Counted from the stretch's first letter, positions 8,460 through 18,093 are shown. The stretch: DNA of 64,000 bases from an uncultured Gammaproteobacteria bacterium (GCA_947258795.1 CAMYJU010000002.1:97928-161927), one strand, 5' to 3'. Numbers and translations: made by a program. The notes: generated from the letters alone by a model not told the origin.

Positions 8460-8831
8460 CTAGTCTAGCACCTGGTTTTCAAGCAGAGAGAAATAAAAAA
8501 CAAATCGCCCTCCTTCGAATATCATTTTCAGGCCGGCACCATGGTTGAGGCCATAATCTACATAACCCGGTACCGCACTATCCAGATGACATTCACTGGC
8601 ATGTTGGGGGGATTCGAAATCACGGTCACGGTCATACCAGGACAGCATCATGACATAGCCGTAGCGTTGCTGTGCGATATGGCCGGCCAGCTCCAGTGCT
8701 TCACGATAATCCGTCAAAGGGCGACCAGCAGAAAACTCCAGCACAATAAGGCCAGTACCGCCCTCTTCGTGAAGATGGTAACTGCCAGTATTCGCCAATT
8801 CCGCAACATTCTGATTCATGCTGTTCATCAT
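8460..8831 (-). CDS. Conserved hypothetical protein, 123 aa
   Basis: A soluble protein with no signal peptide. It has an alternating beta/alpha pattern with GGTGLIVLEFSAGRPLTDY near the middle and YVDYGLNHGAGLKMIFEGG, FVFYFSLL near the end. This may be an AF1514-type domain protein, but I am not sure. Two adjacent ATG codons (8831, 8828) follow GAGAT, so the start is uncertain by one codon. Its stop is 13 nt before the start of the broken cyclotransferase gene, so they may share a transcript. Confidence 0.6.
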   Translation of the reverse strand: MMNSMNQNVAELANTGSYHLHEEGGTGLIVLEFSAGRPLTDYREALELAGHIAQQRYGYVMMLSWYDRDRDFESPQHASECHLDSAVPGYVDYGLNHGAGLKMIFEGGRFVFYFSLLENQVLD

Positions 8832-8991
8832 ATCATCTCTGTCAGGATCGATTGCGAGTGCCCGGCTATAGCAAGCCGTTAATCAATACTACTATAATTA
8901 TGGCTTTTTGACTGTTGATAAATGTCCAGATTAGGCTGAAACTGGAGATAGATAGCTAAAAAATACATACCAATATGAAAGGAGGCATCTG

Positions 8992-10011
8992 ATGCAATAT
9001 ACAGTAGAACTCGAAGCCACCATTCAGGACATGGTGCAAAAAGGTCGCGGAGTGCTTGCGGCTGATGAAAGCGCTCCGACCATAGCCAAGCGTTTCAAGG
9101 CAATTGATGTCGAGTCCACTGAGGAAAACCGTCGCTACTGGCGCAGCCTGCTGGTCACGACCCCAGGACTGGGTGACTATATCAGCGGTATCATTCTGTT
9201 CGAGGAGACACTGGATCAGAACACCGAACAGCGACAAACCATACCGGAAGCAGCCTGGGCACAAAAGATCGTTCCCGGTATCAAGGTCGACAAGGGCAAG
9301 ATTCCACTGGCCTTGTCACCAGGCGACCTGATTACCCAGGGTCTGGATGGCCTGGCACAGCGCCTGCAGGCCTACAAGGATCAGGGAGCGCGTTTTGCCA
9401 AATGGCGTGAAGTCTATACGATTGAGAAGCATGTACCCTCCTTGCATGGCATTGAGGCCAATGCGGAAATGCTGGCCCGTTATGCGGCTGTATGCCAGGA
9501 AGAAGGACTGGTGCCGATAGTCGAACCGGAGGTGTTGATGGATGGTGATCACGATATCGCCCGCCATACCGAGGTCACCGAGAAGGTTCAACATGCCGTA
9601 TTTCATGCATTGCACAGGCATAATGTCGTCCTTGAACTGATGATACTGAAACCCAATATGGTATTACCGGGCAAGGACTGTCGTCGGGCATCGCCTGAAG
9701 AAGTGGCCAGCGAGACATTAAAGGTGCTCAGACGTACCGTCCCGGCTGCTGTACCGAGCATCAATTTCCTGTCAGGTGGACAAACTTCCGAAGAAGCGAC
9801 CGATAACCTCAATGCAATCAATCAGGCAGGGTCAGATGCTCCATGGTGTTTGACGATCTCCTACGGACGTGCCTTGCAGCAATCCGCACTACATGCCTGG
9901 GAGGGCAATGCTGATAACAAGGAGGCCGCACAACAGGCCCTGCTTGAACGCGCCAGACTTAATCACCTGGCCATGCTGGGTGAATACAAACCCGAGATGG
10001 AAGGAGGATAA
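8992..10011 (+). CDS. Class I fructose-bisphosphate aldolase
   Basis: The 339-aa protein matches the animal/plant-type class I aldolase: GRGVLAADESAPTIAKRF near the start, ISGIILFEETL, and the Schiff-base lysine K220 in MILKPNMVLPG. It also has PSINFLSGGQTSEEAT and a C-terminal catalytic tail region. It cleaves fructose 1,6-bisphosphate to two triose phosphates without metal. AAGGAGG 7 nt upstream of ATG 8992 is a near-perfect ribosome site and suggests high expression. The gene stands between a hypothetical gene and a Mut7-C gene, which starts 22 nt after its stop. Confidence 0.95.
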   Translation: MQYTVELEATIQDMVQKGRGVLAADESAPTIAKRFKAIDVESTEENRRYWRSLLVTTPGLGDYISGIILFEETLDQNTEQRQTIPEAAWAQKIVPGIKVDKGKIPLALSPGDLITQGLDGLAQRLQAYKDQGARFAKWREVYTIEKHVPSLHGIEANAEMLARYAAVCQEEGLVPIVEPEVLMDGDHDIARHTEVTEKVQHAVFHALHRHNVVLELMILKPNMVLPGKDCRRASPEEVASETLKVLRRTVPAAVPSINFLSGGQTSEEATDNLNAINQAGSDAPWCLTISYGRALQQSALHAWEGNADNKEAAQQALLERARLNHLAMLGEYKPEMEGG

Positions 10012-10033
10012 CGGTAGTTACCATTATTTACAT

Positions 10034-10777
10034 ATGACATCAGAGATCAGTATTCGATTTTACGAGGAGCTGAATGACTTTCTGCCTTTGGATCAATACA
10101 AACGGGATATCAGTATTGAGCTGAAGCAACCAAGGTCAGTCAAGGACCTGATCGAATCAGTTGGTGTCCCGCATACCGAAGTCGACTTGATCATCGTGAA
10201 TGGCGAGTCGGTAGGTTTTGACTATCTGGTACAGGATGATGAACATATCAGCGTCTACCCGGTATTCGAGGCACTGGACATATCGCCACTGAAACACTGT
10301 CAGCCAAAGCCTTTACGAATCACCAGCTTTGTACTGGATACGCATCTGGGCAGGCTGGCGGCCTACTTGCGTATGCTGGGCTTTGACAGTTTATACCGTA
10401 ATAACTATAGAGATTCGGAACTGGCTGATATCTCTGCAGCTGAACATCGCATACTGTTGACCTGTGACCGGCAATTGTTAATGCGAAAACAAATCACTCA
10501 CGGCTTTTTTGTAAGATCAAGACAGCCGCATGAGCAGGTCAAGGAAGTACTTACTCGCTTTGATTTGGGAAATAACCTACACCCCTTCACACGCTGCCTG
10601 CATTGTAACGGGAAAATACGAACTGTCGATAAGATGGATGTAGAAGACAGACTCTTGCCCAGAACGAGCGCACATTATAATGAGTTCTATCAGTGTACAG
10701 CCTGTCATAAAATATACTGGAAAGGCAGTCATTATATGAAAATGAAAGCCATGATTGAGAAAATGGACGAAAGCTGA
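10034..10777 (+). CDS. Mut7-C RNase-domain protein with ubiquitin-like N-terminus
   Basis: I start the gene at ATG 10034; the longer frame overlaps the aldolase in sequence of no protein-like character. Residues 1-80 look like the MoaD/ubiquitin-like Mut7-C ubiquitin domain. From about residue 95, FVLDTHLGRLAAYLRMLGFD, TCDRQLL and two CxxC pairs (CLHC, CTAC, with KIYWKGSHY) give the PIN-like Mut7-C domain with a zinc ribbon. The family is thought to be an RNA nuclease, but its substrate is not established. Length 247 aa is normal for the family. Confidence 0.88.
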   Translation: MTSEISIRFYEELNDFLPLDQYKRDISIELKQPRSVKDLIESVGVPHTEVDLIIVNGESVGFDYLVQDDEHISVYPVFEALDISPLKHCQPKPLRITSFVLDTHLGRLAAYLRMLGFDSLYRNNYRDSELADISAAEHRILLTCDRQLLMRKQITHGFFVRSRQPHEQVKEVLTRFDLGNNLHPFTRCLHCNGKIRTVDKMDVEDRLLPRTSAHYNEFYQCTACHKIYWKGSHYMKMKAMIEKMDES

Positions 10778-10801
10778 CAGATATCAACAGTCAAATTATA
10801 T

Positions 10802-11629
10802 TCAGCGTTGAGGGAGAGTATCAAGAAAATTTTTCAGGGCACGTCCATAGCCAGGTTGACTCTGAAGAAAGCCCGTGTTGTGATCCCCGGACATTTTGTA
10901 AAAGGTTTTTGGTTCGTTCGCCTGTTCGAACAGCTTTTTACCCAGGCGATACGGGATAATATCATCCTGTGGGCTGTGCAATATCATTAATGGAAGCCTG
11001 ATGCCCCTGATATGTTCGATATTATCAAAGCGGAACCGCATAATTACCAGTCTCGACAGGATTGGCATCAATATATTTGCGGTATCTCTGGCCGAACTGA
11101 AACATGACTCCAGGATTAGTGCAGATGGGCTTACTTCCGATGCCAGATGGGTTGCGACTGATCCACCGAGTGAGCGCCCGAAAAGGATGATGTCTTCTGT
11201 CCTAAGCTTCTTCTTTTGCAGTAAATACCCCCAGGCTGCCCTGGCATCGAGATAGAGCCCCTGCTCGTTCGGTTTGCCCTGACTTTCACCGTATCCGCGG
11301 TAGTCGAATATAAATACATTCAAACCAAGTTTATGAAATATATAAATGGAATCCCCTCGATGCGATATGTTGCCGGCATTGCCGTGAAAAAACAGCAGTG
11401 TTTTGGTAGCACCTTCCCTGGGAATATACCAGCCATGTAACTGAATATTATCATCTGTGCTGAACGTTATATTCTCGAATTTCATACCCCAATCATCGGG
11501 ATTGGCCTGTAATGCTTTATATGGATAGAAAATCATGGATGGCTGAACCAGATACATCCAGATATTCAGTGCAAGCAGTATTATTAAAATACTAAAGGTG
11601 GGTCTGGCGACGAGATTCAGAAATTCCAT
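10802..11629 (-). CDS. Membrane-anchored alpha/beta hydrolase (BEM46/ABHD13-like)
   Basis: The N-terminal hydrophobic helix (FSILIILLALNIWMYLV) anchors a serine hydrolase. It has HGNAGN (oxyanion region), the nucleophile motif GRSLGG, an acid in HSPQDDIIP and a final GDHNTGF histidine. This is the catalytic triad pattern of the BEM46/ABHD13-17 family, whose members act on acyl esters or thioesters at membranes. I prefer ATG 11629, with AGGA upstream; ATG 11659 has no ribosome site. The gene follows the nucleotide transporter with a short gap and may be co-transcribed with it. Confidence 0.85.
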   Translation of the reverse strand: MEFLNLVARPTFSILIILLALNIWMYLVQPSMIFYPYKALQANPDDWGMKFENITFSTDDNIQLHGWYIPREGATKTLLFFHGNAGNISHRGDSIYIFHKLGLNVFIFDYRGYGESQGKPNEQGLYLDARAAWGYLLQKKKLRTEDIILFGRSLGGSVATHLASEVSPSALILESCFSSARDTANILMPILSRLVIMRFRFDNIEHIRGIRLPLMILHSPQDDIIPYRLGKKLFEQANEPKTFYKMSGDHNTGFLQSQPGYGRALKNFLDTLPQR

Positions 11630-11662
11630 TTGATGATATTTCCTGTTGGTAGCTGGCATGAA

Positions 11663-12961
11663 TCAGTCGTTGTACTTATCACTTGCAGTCATAGCAACAG
11701 CGCTACTAAGCATCTGGTATTCTCGATAAATATTGATCAAGACCAGTACCCATATTATACATCCTCCGATAATCACCCAGCTCAGATCAGTATAGCCGGT
11801 AGCGATTGCCGTCCATTGGGTCAGTATGAGGATAAGCAGTGAACCGAGGATCTTGAATATCCGATAGCCGAACATATCGATCCAGGCCTTGGCCCGGTAC
11901 ATGACTTTCGGATCAATAGGAATATATAGCAGTTCCTTGGAAGCGCGATTAATAGAATAAGACAAACCACGGTCGCTGATCTTCATAGTCGCTGCAGGCC
12001 ATAGCGTCGGTTGCATAATGAAACCATACGAGGATGTCGCCAAGGCCAGAGGCTGGACTAACAAGCCGGCCAGTACGCCGAGGTAACGTAACACCAATGG
12101 CGTAATCAGAATATTGATGACTACCGATACCGTATTCATCAGCATAAAAAACAATGACAGGATAGCCGTGCGTGCTTCAAGTTCGGGATATACTGACTCA
12201 ATGATTCTCAGGTACTGATATTCGACCAATGGCGAAACCATCTGTGCCAGTAATAGCGCGGCAGCAATCAGTACCAGATAGCGATTATGGCTCAATGCAC
12301 GCCAGCCGCTTTTACTTTCCTGTATTGATATATCAGCATTATTATCAACATCATACATTCTGAAATGTGCCATCATTCGTGTCAATACATAGATAATGCC
12401 GATAATGAATGCAGCAACCAACAGCAGGTCCAGTGTTTGTAAAGGTGTATAATGGATTACCAGTGCCGCGGCACCACTGCCCGCCATTCCACCTACCAGC
12501 CCACCCGTGCCAACCAGCCCATACCAACGTTTGCCCTCGTCGGTACTGTAAATACTGTTAGTCAGACTCCAGAACTGCTCGACCAGGACTACACCGAGTA
12601 TGTCGACGAACATGTAAAATATGACCGGTATGACTTTTCCCGGAAAAACCAGAAGTATTCTGATCAGGACCAGAGACAGGATGAAAACCACACAGCTACC
12701 CAGCACCACCTGTAACCGGTTAAAGTGGTCCAGGATACGGTGATACAGGGTAATCAGCACAAATAAACTAATCGCAGATCCAATCCATATATAAGGAAGG
12801 GAATCTGACCCAAGCGACTCCAGCACGAGTGATCGGCTGGCTGGCTTGAGATGATATAATGCCATGATTATTAAGAAGAAATTAGCAAATAATACCGCCG
12901 TACGCAGAGCCGGGTGGCTTGGCAGGATCAGTGATGTAGTGGTCCGGGGAGGAAATGCCAT
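11663..12961 (-). CDS. Npt1/Npt2-type ATP/ADP (nucleotide) transporter
   Basis: This 432-aa protein has about eleven or twelve hydrophobic helices. The segment VEQFWSLTNSIYSTDEGKRW with YGLVGTGGLVGG, and later SKELLYIPIDPKVMYRAKA with DMFGYRIFK, match the ATP:ADP antiporter (AAA/Tlc/Npt) family. That family is best known from intracellular bacteria, but shorter forms occur in free-living species. It would exchange nucleotides across the inner membrane. It is divergent from an exported serine hydrolase (72-nt gap), and close to an exported ATP-grasp dikinase, which raises the idea that it supplies periplasmic ATP (inference). Confidence 0.8.
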   Translation of the reverse strand: MAFPPRTTTSLILPSHPALRTAVLFANFFLIIMALYHLKPASRSLVLESLGSDSLPYIWIGSAISLFVLITLYHRILDHFNRLQVVLGSCVVFILSLVLIRILLVFPGKVIPVIFYMFVDILGVVLVEQFWSLTNSIYSTDEGKRWYGLVGTGGLVGGMAGSGAAALVIHYTPLQTLDLLLVAAFIIGIIYVLTRMMAHFRMYDVDNNADISIQESKSGWRALSHNRYLVLIAAALLLAQMVSPLVEYQYLRIIESVYPELEARTAILSLFFMLMNTVSVVINILITPLVLRYLGVLAGLLVQPLALATSSYGFIMQPTLWPAATMKISDRGLSYSINRASKELLYIPIDPKVMYRAKAWIDMFGYRIFKILGSLLILILTQWTAIATGYTDLSWVIIGGCIIWVLVLINIYREYQMLSSAVAMTASDKYND

Positions 12962-13033
12962 GTATATTTAATAATAGCAGTGTGAATTAGTTCTTTGTGA
13001 GAAACATAAGTATCTTTTATAATTGCAATTAAT

Positions 13034-13936
13034 ATGCTAATGAGAAAACTCACCATTGCTTTGCTGCTGGCGGCTGTTATTACAGCACCAGCTACTGCGG
13101 GTCGAACCAATAAGATGCGTCTGGCATATAAAAATGACGCACACTTGCAAAAGGACCTCGAAAACGCCCTTACCAAGCTTGGCCTGAGCAAGGCAGCCCG
13201 TAATGGCAAGCTCGCTGTAGCATTGGTCGATATTACCAACGTACAACACCCCAGACTCGCGACCATCAATGGCCGTGACATGATGTATGCTGCCAGCCTG
13301 CCCAAAATTGCGATCCTGCTCGGTGCCTTTGCACGCATTGAGCGTGGCGACATGCTATTGGACGAAAAGACCAGGGCGACCCTCGTGAAGATGATCCGTT
13401 ATTCATCGAACCGTGCCGCAACCGAGATGCTCAACCGTGTTGGTAAACAGTTTCTGACCGAACTGCTGCAATCCCCTCGTTATGCCCTATATGACAGGGA
13501 CAATCACGGTGGCCTTTGGGTAGGCAAGGAATACGGCAAGGGAGCCGCCTTCAAACGTGATCCCTTACATCACCTGTCTCACGGCGCCAATGTATACCAG
13601 GTTGCACGTTTTTATTACATGCTCGAAACCGGTCGACTGGTCTCTCCGGAACTGACCCGTGAGATGAAGGCCATACTCAGCAAGCCAGGCATCAGTCATA
13701 AATTCGTGAAAGGTCTGAACAATAACCGTCCGGGTTCACAGATCTATCGCAAATCAGGCAGCTGGCGTCACTGGCATGCGGACAGTGCTATCGTGGAGCG
13801 TAATGGCCACCGCTACATTGCCGTGGCATTGGCTAGTGATAGCAAGGGTGGTCGTTGGCTAGAGCAACTTATTGTGGCAATGGATGACCTGGTTATCGAT
13901 TCAGGGCCTGGCCCCCAGGTGGCGTTGCTTGATTAG
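13034..13936 (+). CDS. Exported class A beta-lactamase-fold serine hydrolase 1
   Basis: A signal peptide (MRKLTIALLLAAVITAPATA) is followed by a penicillin-binding-protein-like fold. It has S88-L-P-K91 as the SxxK nucleophile motif, YSSN as the SxN motif, and YRKSGSW as the KSG motif. The 300-aa size fits a class A beta-lactamase or a small D,D-peptidase, so it may cut peptidoglycan peptides or another amide. ATG 13034 or the ATG two codons later could be used. Its 3' end overlaps that of the second hydrolase on the other strand by 36 bp. Confidence 0.85.
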   Translation: MLMRKLTIALLLAAVITAPATAGRTNKMRLAYKNDAHLQKDLENALTKLGLSKAARNGKLAVALVDITNVQHPRLATINGRDMMYAASLPKIAILLGAFARIERGDMLLDEKTRATLVKMIRYSSNRAATEMLNRVGKQFLTELLQSPRYALYDRDNHGGLWVGKEYGKGAAFKRDPLHHLSHGANVYQVARFYYMLETGRLVSPELTREMKAILSKPGISHKFVKGLNNNRPGSQIYRKSGSWRHWHADSAIVERNGHRYIAVALASDSKGGRWLEQLIVAMDDLVIDSGPGPQVALLD

Positions 13937-15187
13937 TTGGTGTAGTCGAGTTCCTATCTCCTGATGCAGTAATGCTGCATTATTCTTCAACACATTTGAC
14001 GTCATAACGACCATATAGAATAATCCATCGGCTTTTCCTGCCGGTGATTCAATGATGGCCACTGAGTTCAGCAGGTTCAGTGCATTACCGCGGTACTTGC
14101 CACATTTAAATCCAGCTTCACTTTTGCAACGATAATACGACCCCGACTTGAAATAGACCGCAGCGTCATAGAGAGCCGGTGATGAGGCATAGCGTATGCG
14201 ACGCTGGGTTATGTACAGTAATCGCTTGATCTCACGACTGGAAAAATGATCCACTACCTTGCCCTGTTCCAGATGTAGCAGAAAGCGTATCAACTCCCTT
14301 GGTGTAGCATAACTGACCTGCCCGGGTATCTTGCGTTTTCCAGTTCGGGTAAAAAACTTACCCTGACGAAAATGCTTACGATCCAGGCCGCTGGCATCTA
14401 CCCCATCCTGGAATGCGCGTGCTAATACCTTGCCCAGTTCTGTGCGGGATGTGTGTTTAAAGAAATGCCGTTCCTTATCCTTACTAACCGGGTATTCTCG
14501 GCCAAACTGTGACAACAGCATCATATGCTTGATAGTCATCGATGCAGCAGCATTGGAACTGGCGGAAAGCATCCAGTCCAGATAGGTCCATAAATTTCCC
14601 GTATCGCCTTCACGGAGCTTGCGGCTATACAGGCGCTGCTTTTGTGGAACCCAGAATGGAACGTCATGATGGTCATAGCGTATAAATTCATCAGCTACGA
14701 CTTGTGTTTCACGTAGTACCCTGCGACGTGATTCAATATCATCCGGGTATGTCCTCGCCAGTGCCTGGAACAAACCTATTGCGATACCTAGTTTACCGAT
14801 ACTGCCGGGATTGAAACGTATTCTGGCACGATGTTCGGCATAGGCTGGTTGCTCTACATTACTAAGGTCGAGTACCGCCATACCAAAGTCGTCTGCCTGT
14901 CCCTGTGACAGTTCCTGCAACAGCGCCACCACTTGATCCGTGAAGGACGTGTCTACTTCAGGCAGAACAAGCTCAGCCCCTGTTGTCAGGCGCAGGTCGA
15001 CTTTGTCGGTTTTCAGTCGCGCACCACGAGGTAACAAACGATTGGAGATCTTGTTCTCGTGCGCCCATTGGTAACCGTCGAGGCGTTCTATACCAGTTTC
15101 TGCTGTTCCATCTATTGGATAGGCATTTACAAGTGACGTATTCGACAGCAGCACAGATATAAACAATAATCTGAATGTTATGTTCAT
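13901..15187 (-). CDS. Exported class A beta-lactamase-fold serine hydrolase 2
   Basis: The 428-aa protein has a signal peptide (ending near LVNAYP) and an extra N-terminal domain of about 100 residues. A beta-lactamase fold follows: NPGSIGK (SxxK), SASSNAA (SxN) and YFKSGSYY (KSG). It is longer than hydrolase 1 and has a Cys-containing insert (RCKSEAGFKCGK) that could form a disulfide. Its ATG overlaps the dikinase stop (15184-15187, ATGA), which indicates translational coupling, so the two proteins probably work together. Peptidoglycan or another envelope peptide is a likely target, but this is inference. Confidence 0.82.
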   Translation of the reverse strand: MNITFRLLFISVLLSNTSLVNAYPIDGTAETGIERLDGYQWAHENKISNRLLPRGARLKTDKVDLRLTTGAELVLPEVDTSFTDQVVALLQELSQGQADDFGMAVLDLSNVEQPAYAEHRARIRFNPGSIGKLGIAIGLFQALARTYPDDIESRRRVLRETQVVADEFIRYDHHDVPFWVPQKQRLYSRKLREGDTGNLWTYLDWMLSASSNAAASMTIKHMMLLSQFGREYPVSKDKERHFFKHTSRTELGKVLARAFQDGVDASGLDRKHFRQGKFFTRTGKRKIPGQVSYATPRELIRFLLHLEQGKVVDHFSSREIKRLLYITQRRIRYASSPALYDAAVYFKSGSYYRCKSEAGFKCGKYRGNALNLLNSVAIIESPAGKADGLFYMVVMTSNVLKNNAALLHQEIGTRLHQLIKQRHLGARP

Positions 15188-18093
15188 CGTAACTCCAATG
15201 GCACTTCGTCAAGCCTGATGCGCCTTTGTCCACTAGTACGTAGCCCGGCATCCATATCTTTCAGGAAGCGGCTCTTCTGCGCCCTGCGACTGGCCAGATA
15301 GGGTCGTGCCTGAAAAAGTACCAGCTTGTTTTCAGTATATCCGAATTCCACATCGGCAGCCGTGCTATGGCCCAGCTCATCCAGCATCGGGTAGCGCTGC
15401 GGTAGCTCCCTGGCCAGCCAGCTTAATTGCTGGATATTCTCCGGTGACAGTACATAGTTTTTACCACTTACCGGTATGCTATCCAGCCCACCACGTGTAT
15501 TCAGAACCCGGCGCATGGAGCTACTGGCCTCAGCGAGTAACTGCACCTGACCGGTCTTGATGTTTATACGCAGTTCTTCAGCCGCCTGCCCTTGTACGGC
15601 ACCCCCTATACCCTCATTCGATGCCACCGTAATCCAGCCAGGTTTGTCAGCCGCAGCATCAATGGTGACCATGACGCCTGATTTGTCCACCGCAATGCTT
15701 GGCATGAGTAATACCGATATATAAACATGTTCCGGTCGCCGCATGCGCTTTTGTCGCCACTCAAAGGCACGCTCATCGAATGGTGATGCCCACACTTGCT
15801 TGATCGCATCAAGCAATGAAGCAAAGCCTCTGACGTTTGGTACAGTCAGATTCAGACCGGCACCGGTGAAGCCAGGAAGGTCTTCCATGTTGGTATCACT
15901 GCGTACAAACAACGTATAGCTTTCATCTTCACCAAAATGTCGGCTCAGAGCTGTGCGTAGTCGCTCACGAAATACCGGGCCAGGTTCAGTTTGCAGGATC
16001 CAGGTACGTACTGTCATGAGAAAGGCCTTGCGGGCCTGCTGTTTTTTATCACCCGTAAGCCTGGCCATACGCCGGTATTCACCCTGCATCCATTCAAACA
16101 TGCTCTGTCCGGTAACGGGTCCATCCATTTGCAACAGGTCATGAAACACGCCAAACGGAATGACAATACCCTGGGGTACATGTTCCGGAAAATGCTTGCG
16201 CAGTTCACCCAGATTTGCTGCTTTCGGTCCGGCTATACGACCGGCATCACGGGCACGCAGCTGATCCAGTTCAAGCAGGTCACGAACCTGCAGATCCAGT
16301 TTTTGTACATCTGCATCGATAAGATTATGATTTGCGGCCTTGATACTGCCAAAGACCGAATCCCACTGAGAACCATCGCGCTCGATTAATACCCGCCCAC
16401 CGGGACTTACTGCCATGACAACCTTGCTGCCATGATGCTTCCGCAGCAGCTTGTATGTACTGTCATTAATAACAACATTAGGGATACCGAGATTGCGTGC
16501 CAGTATCTGTACATGGGATAGCGCATTGCCCTCGCCCATGGTGAGTATGCCCGCGACCGGTGGCAGCTCCGGTGTCGTCTCCGGCAACACGTATATGGCG
16601 TCATTCTTCAGTATCCGGGTATCGTCATCGGTATCTGTGAGCAGGATGCCACGTGCCAGACCTGGATTCAGCATACGCAGCCCACTTCCTACCGTTTTAC
16701 CAAACAGTTCATGAGCAACCCCGGCCTGATGATTTGCATCAATTGACATTCCGTCCAGTAACGCAGACCCGAATAACATTATTCCACCACGTAGTTGATC
16801 CGGTATAAATACCCGGGCCTTGTCCTCGATCTCAGTAAATTTTTCAATAGTCGATGCAAAATGATACCGATAACTGCGATCAACCCAGCCATTCAATCGC
16901 GACAGGTAACGTAAATGCCATCGATAATCAGACAGACTTATATCATCCCGGAGCAGTTGTTCAATAACTTTTGACATACTCTTCCATTGCCGTAAACCTA
17001 GTTCACCACAGCCATATAGTGCCATTAGTACATGCTTGAGCAAGTCGATACGCTGGCGTCGACTTAATGTTGAAAACACTGAGCGTAATGCAGTACCGGT
17101 GATAAAGACTTCTCGTTCCAATGCAAGGCTGGAATCCAGTGCAACTATTAATTGCGCCGGTGTTTTCAGATGAATAAATTCATTGCGTAAGTCGGCCAGC
17201 AGATGTGCAGTGATGTGCAGACGCTCTACCGGGCCAGGCCCCTGATTGAGCTGTCGCCGAGCCCGGTTAATTGCGACTGTAAGCTGCTGCCGTGGCATGT
17301 TGTGTACCAGCTCAGCCAGCACTGTGTCGAGTTGTCTTGGCTGATAAACGCCATCGATCGCATAGGCGAGATCCAGGTAATCTTTCAGCGCATCCACTTC
17401 CGCGTAATATACCGCATACTCACGCACCAGCCTTGCATCACCGGCATCGGGTTGGGAATGTATCTTATTGCGTAGTTTCTGGAATCCAGCATCCTGCTCG
17501 CCAAGTTGTGTGGATAACCGCCGCACCTGTGCCACATCCGGGCTCTCCACACCATGCGGTAACAGTCTTGCGGCAGTCCGCAACAGCAGGAAATCACGGG
17601 GACGGTTTTGTTGCGCCTTGGCAAGGGCTATGAGTAGTCGTCGGGCGCCAGTGACCTCATCCTCGATCTGTATGGCACCTCGGTAATAGCGCGCACCACG
17701 GAAGATCCAGCCATCGTCAATTGCCATCAGGTAGCGTTCGATCAGGATATGCTTGAGGTATCCTCTGTCACCATTGTTGTCTGCGAGCGTTTCCACATCC
17801 ACCGCAGCAAGAATATTACCGATATAGTAACCAGACTCCCTAAGCATGATAGCCGGGTCATTCCATTGACCATGCTGGATACCCCCACCATGCGGCGTAC
17901 ACGCGCCTGGCTGTGGAGGTAATACCGTGCCGTCCTTGCAAAACCAGCGGATTAGCTTGAATGGCCCTTTTTCGGATTGTTTGAAATGTTCGATCCAGCC
18001 TCGGAATTCATCATGCGTTTGTGCAGACCAGCCTTGAGTCGCCAGACCTATGGCTGATAAGCAGAGTAACAGCAAAAAAACAACGCTTCGCAT
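15184..18093 (-). CDS. Exported dikinase: phosphohistidine domain plus PPDK-type ATP-grasp
   Basis: This 969-aa protein starts with a signal peptide (MRSVVFLLLLCLSAIGLAT...WSA). A large helical region of unknown type fills about residues 25-480. Then comes the swivelling phosphohistidine domain with ALSHVQILARNLGIP (His527), and after it a PPDK/PEP-synthase ATP-grasp domain: KAANLGELRKHFPEHVPQG, FVRSDTNMEDLPGFTGAGLN and LVLFQARPYL. The order His domain then ATP-grasp is that of glucan, water dikinase rather than PPDK. The reaction would be ATP plus acceptor plus water to AMP, Pi and phospho-acceptor; the acceptor is unknown. An ATP-using enzyme in the periplasm is odd, and the Npt transporter 2.2 kb away may be relevant. 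Confidence 0.82.
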   Translation of the reverse strand: MRSVVFLLLLCLSAIGLATQGWSAQTHDEFRGWIEHFKQSEKGPFKLIRWFCKDGTVLPPQPGACTPHGGGIQHGQWNDPAIMLRESGYYIGNILAAVDVETLADNNGDRGYLKHILIERYLMAIDDGWIFRGARYYRGAIQIEDEVTGARRLLIALAKAQQNRPRDFLLLRTAARLLPHGVESPDVAQVRRLSTQLGEQDAGFQKLRNKIHSQPDAGDARLVREYAVYYAEVDALKDYLDLAYAIDGVYQPRQLDTVLAELVHNMPRQQLTVAINRARRQLNQGPGPVERLHITAHLLADLRNEFIHLKTPAQLIVALDSSLALEREVFITGTALRSVFSTLSRRQRIDLLKHVLMALYGCGELGLRQWKSMSKVIEQLLRDDISLSDYRWHLRYLSRLNGWVDRSYRYHFASTIEKFTEIEDKARVFIPDQLRGGIMLFGSALLDGMSIDANHQAGVAHELFGKTVGSGLRMLNPGLARGILLTDTDDDTRILKNDAIYVLPETTPELPPVAGILTMGEGNALSHVQILARNLGIPNVVINDSTYKLLRKHHGSKVVMAVSPGGRVLIERDGSQWDSVFGSIKAANHNLIDADVQKLDLQVRDLLELDQLRARDAGRIAGPKAANLGELRKHFPEHVPQGIVIPFGVFHDLLQMDGPVTGQSMFEWMQGEYRRMARLTGDKKQQARKAFLMTVRTWILQTEPGPVFRERLRTALSRHFGEDESYTLFVRSDTNMEDLPGFTGAGLNLTVPNVRGFASLLDAIKQVWASPFDERAFEWRQKRMRRPEHVYISVLLMPSIAVDKSGVMVTIDAAADKPGWITVASNEGIGGAVQGQAAEELRINIKTGQVQLLAEASSSMRRVLNTRGGLDSIPVSGKNYVLSPENIQQLSWLARELPQRYPMLDELGHSTAADVEFGYTENKLVLFQARPYLASRRAQKSRFLKDMDAGLRTSGQRRIRLDEVPLELR

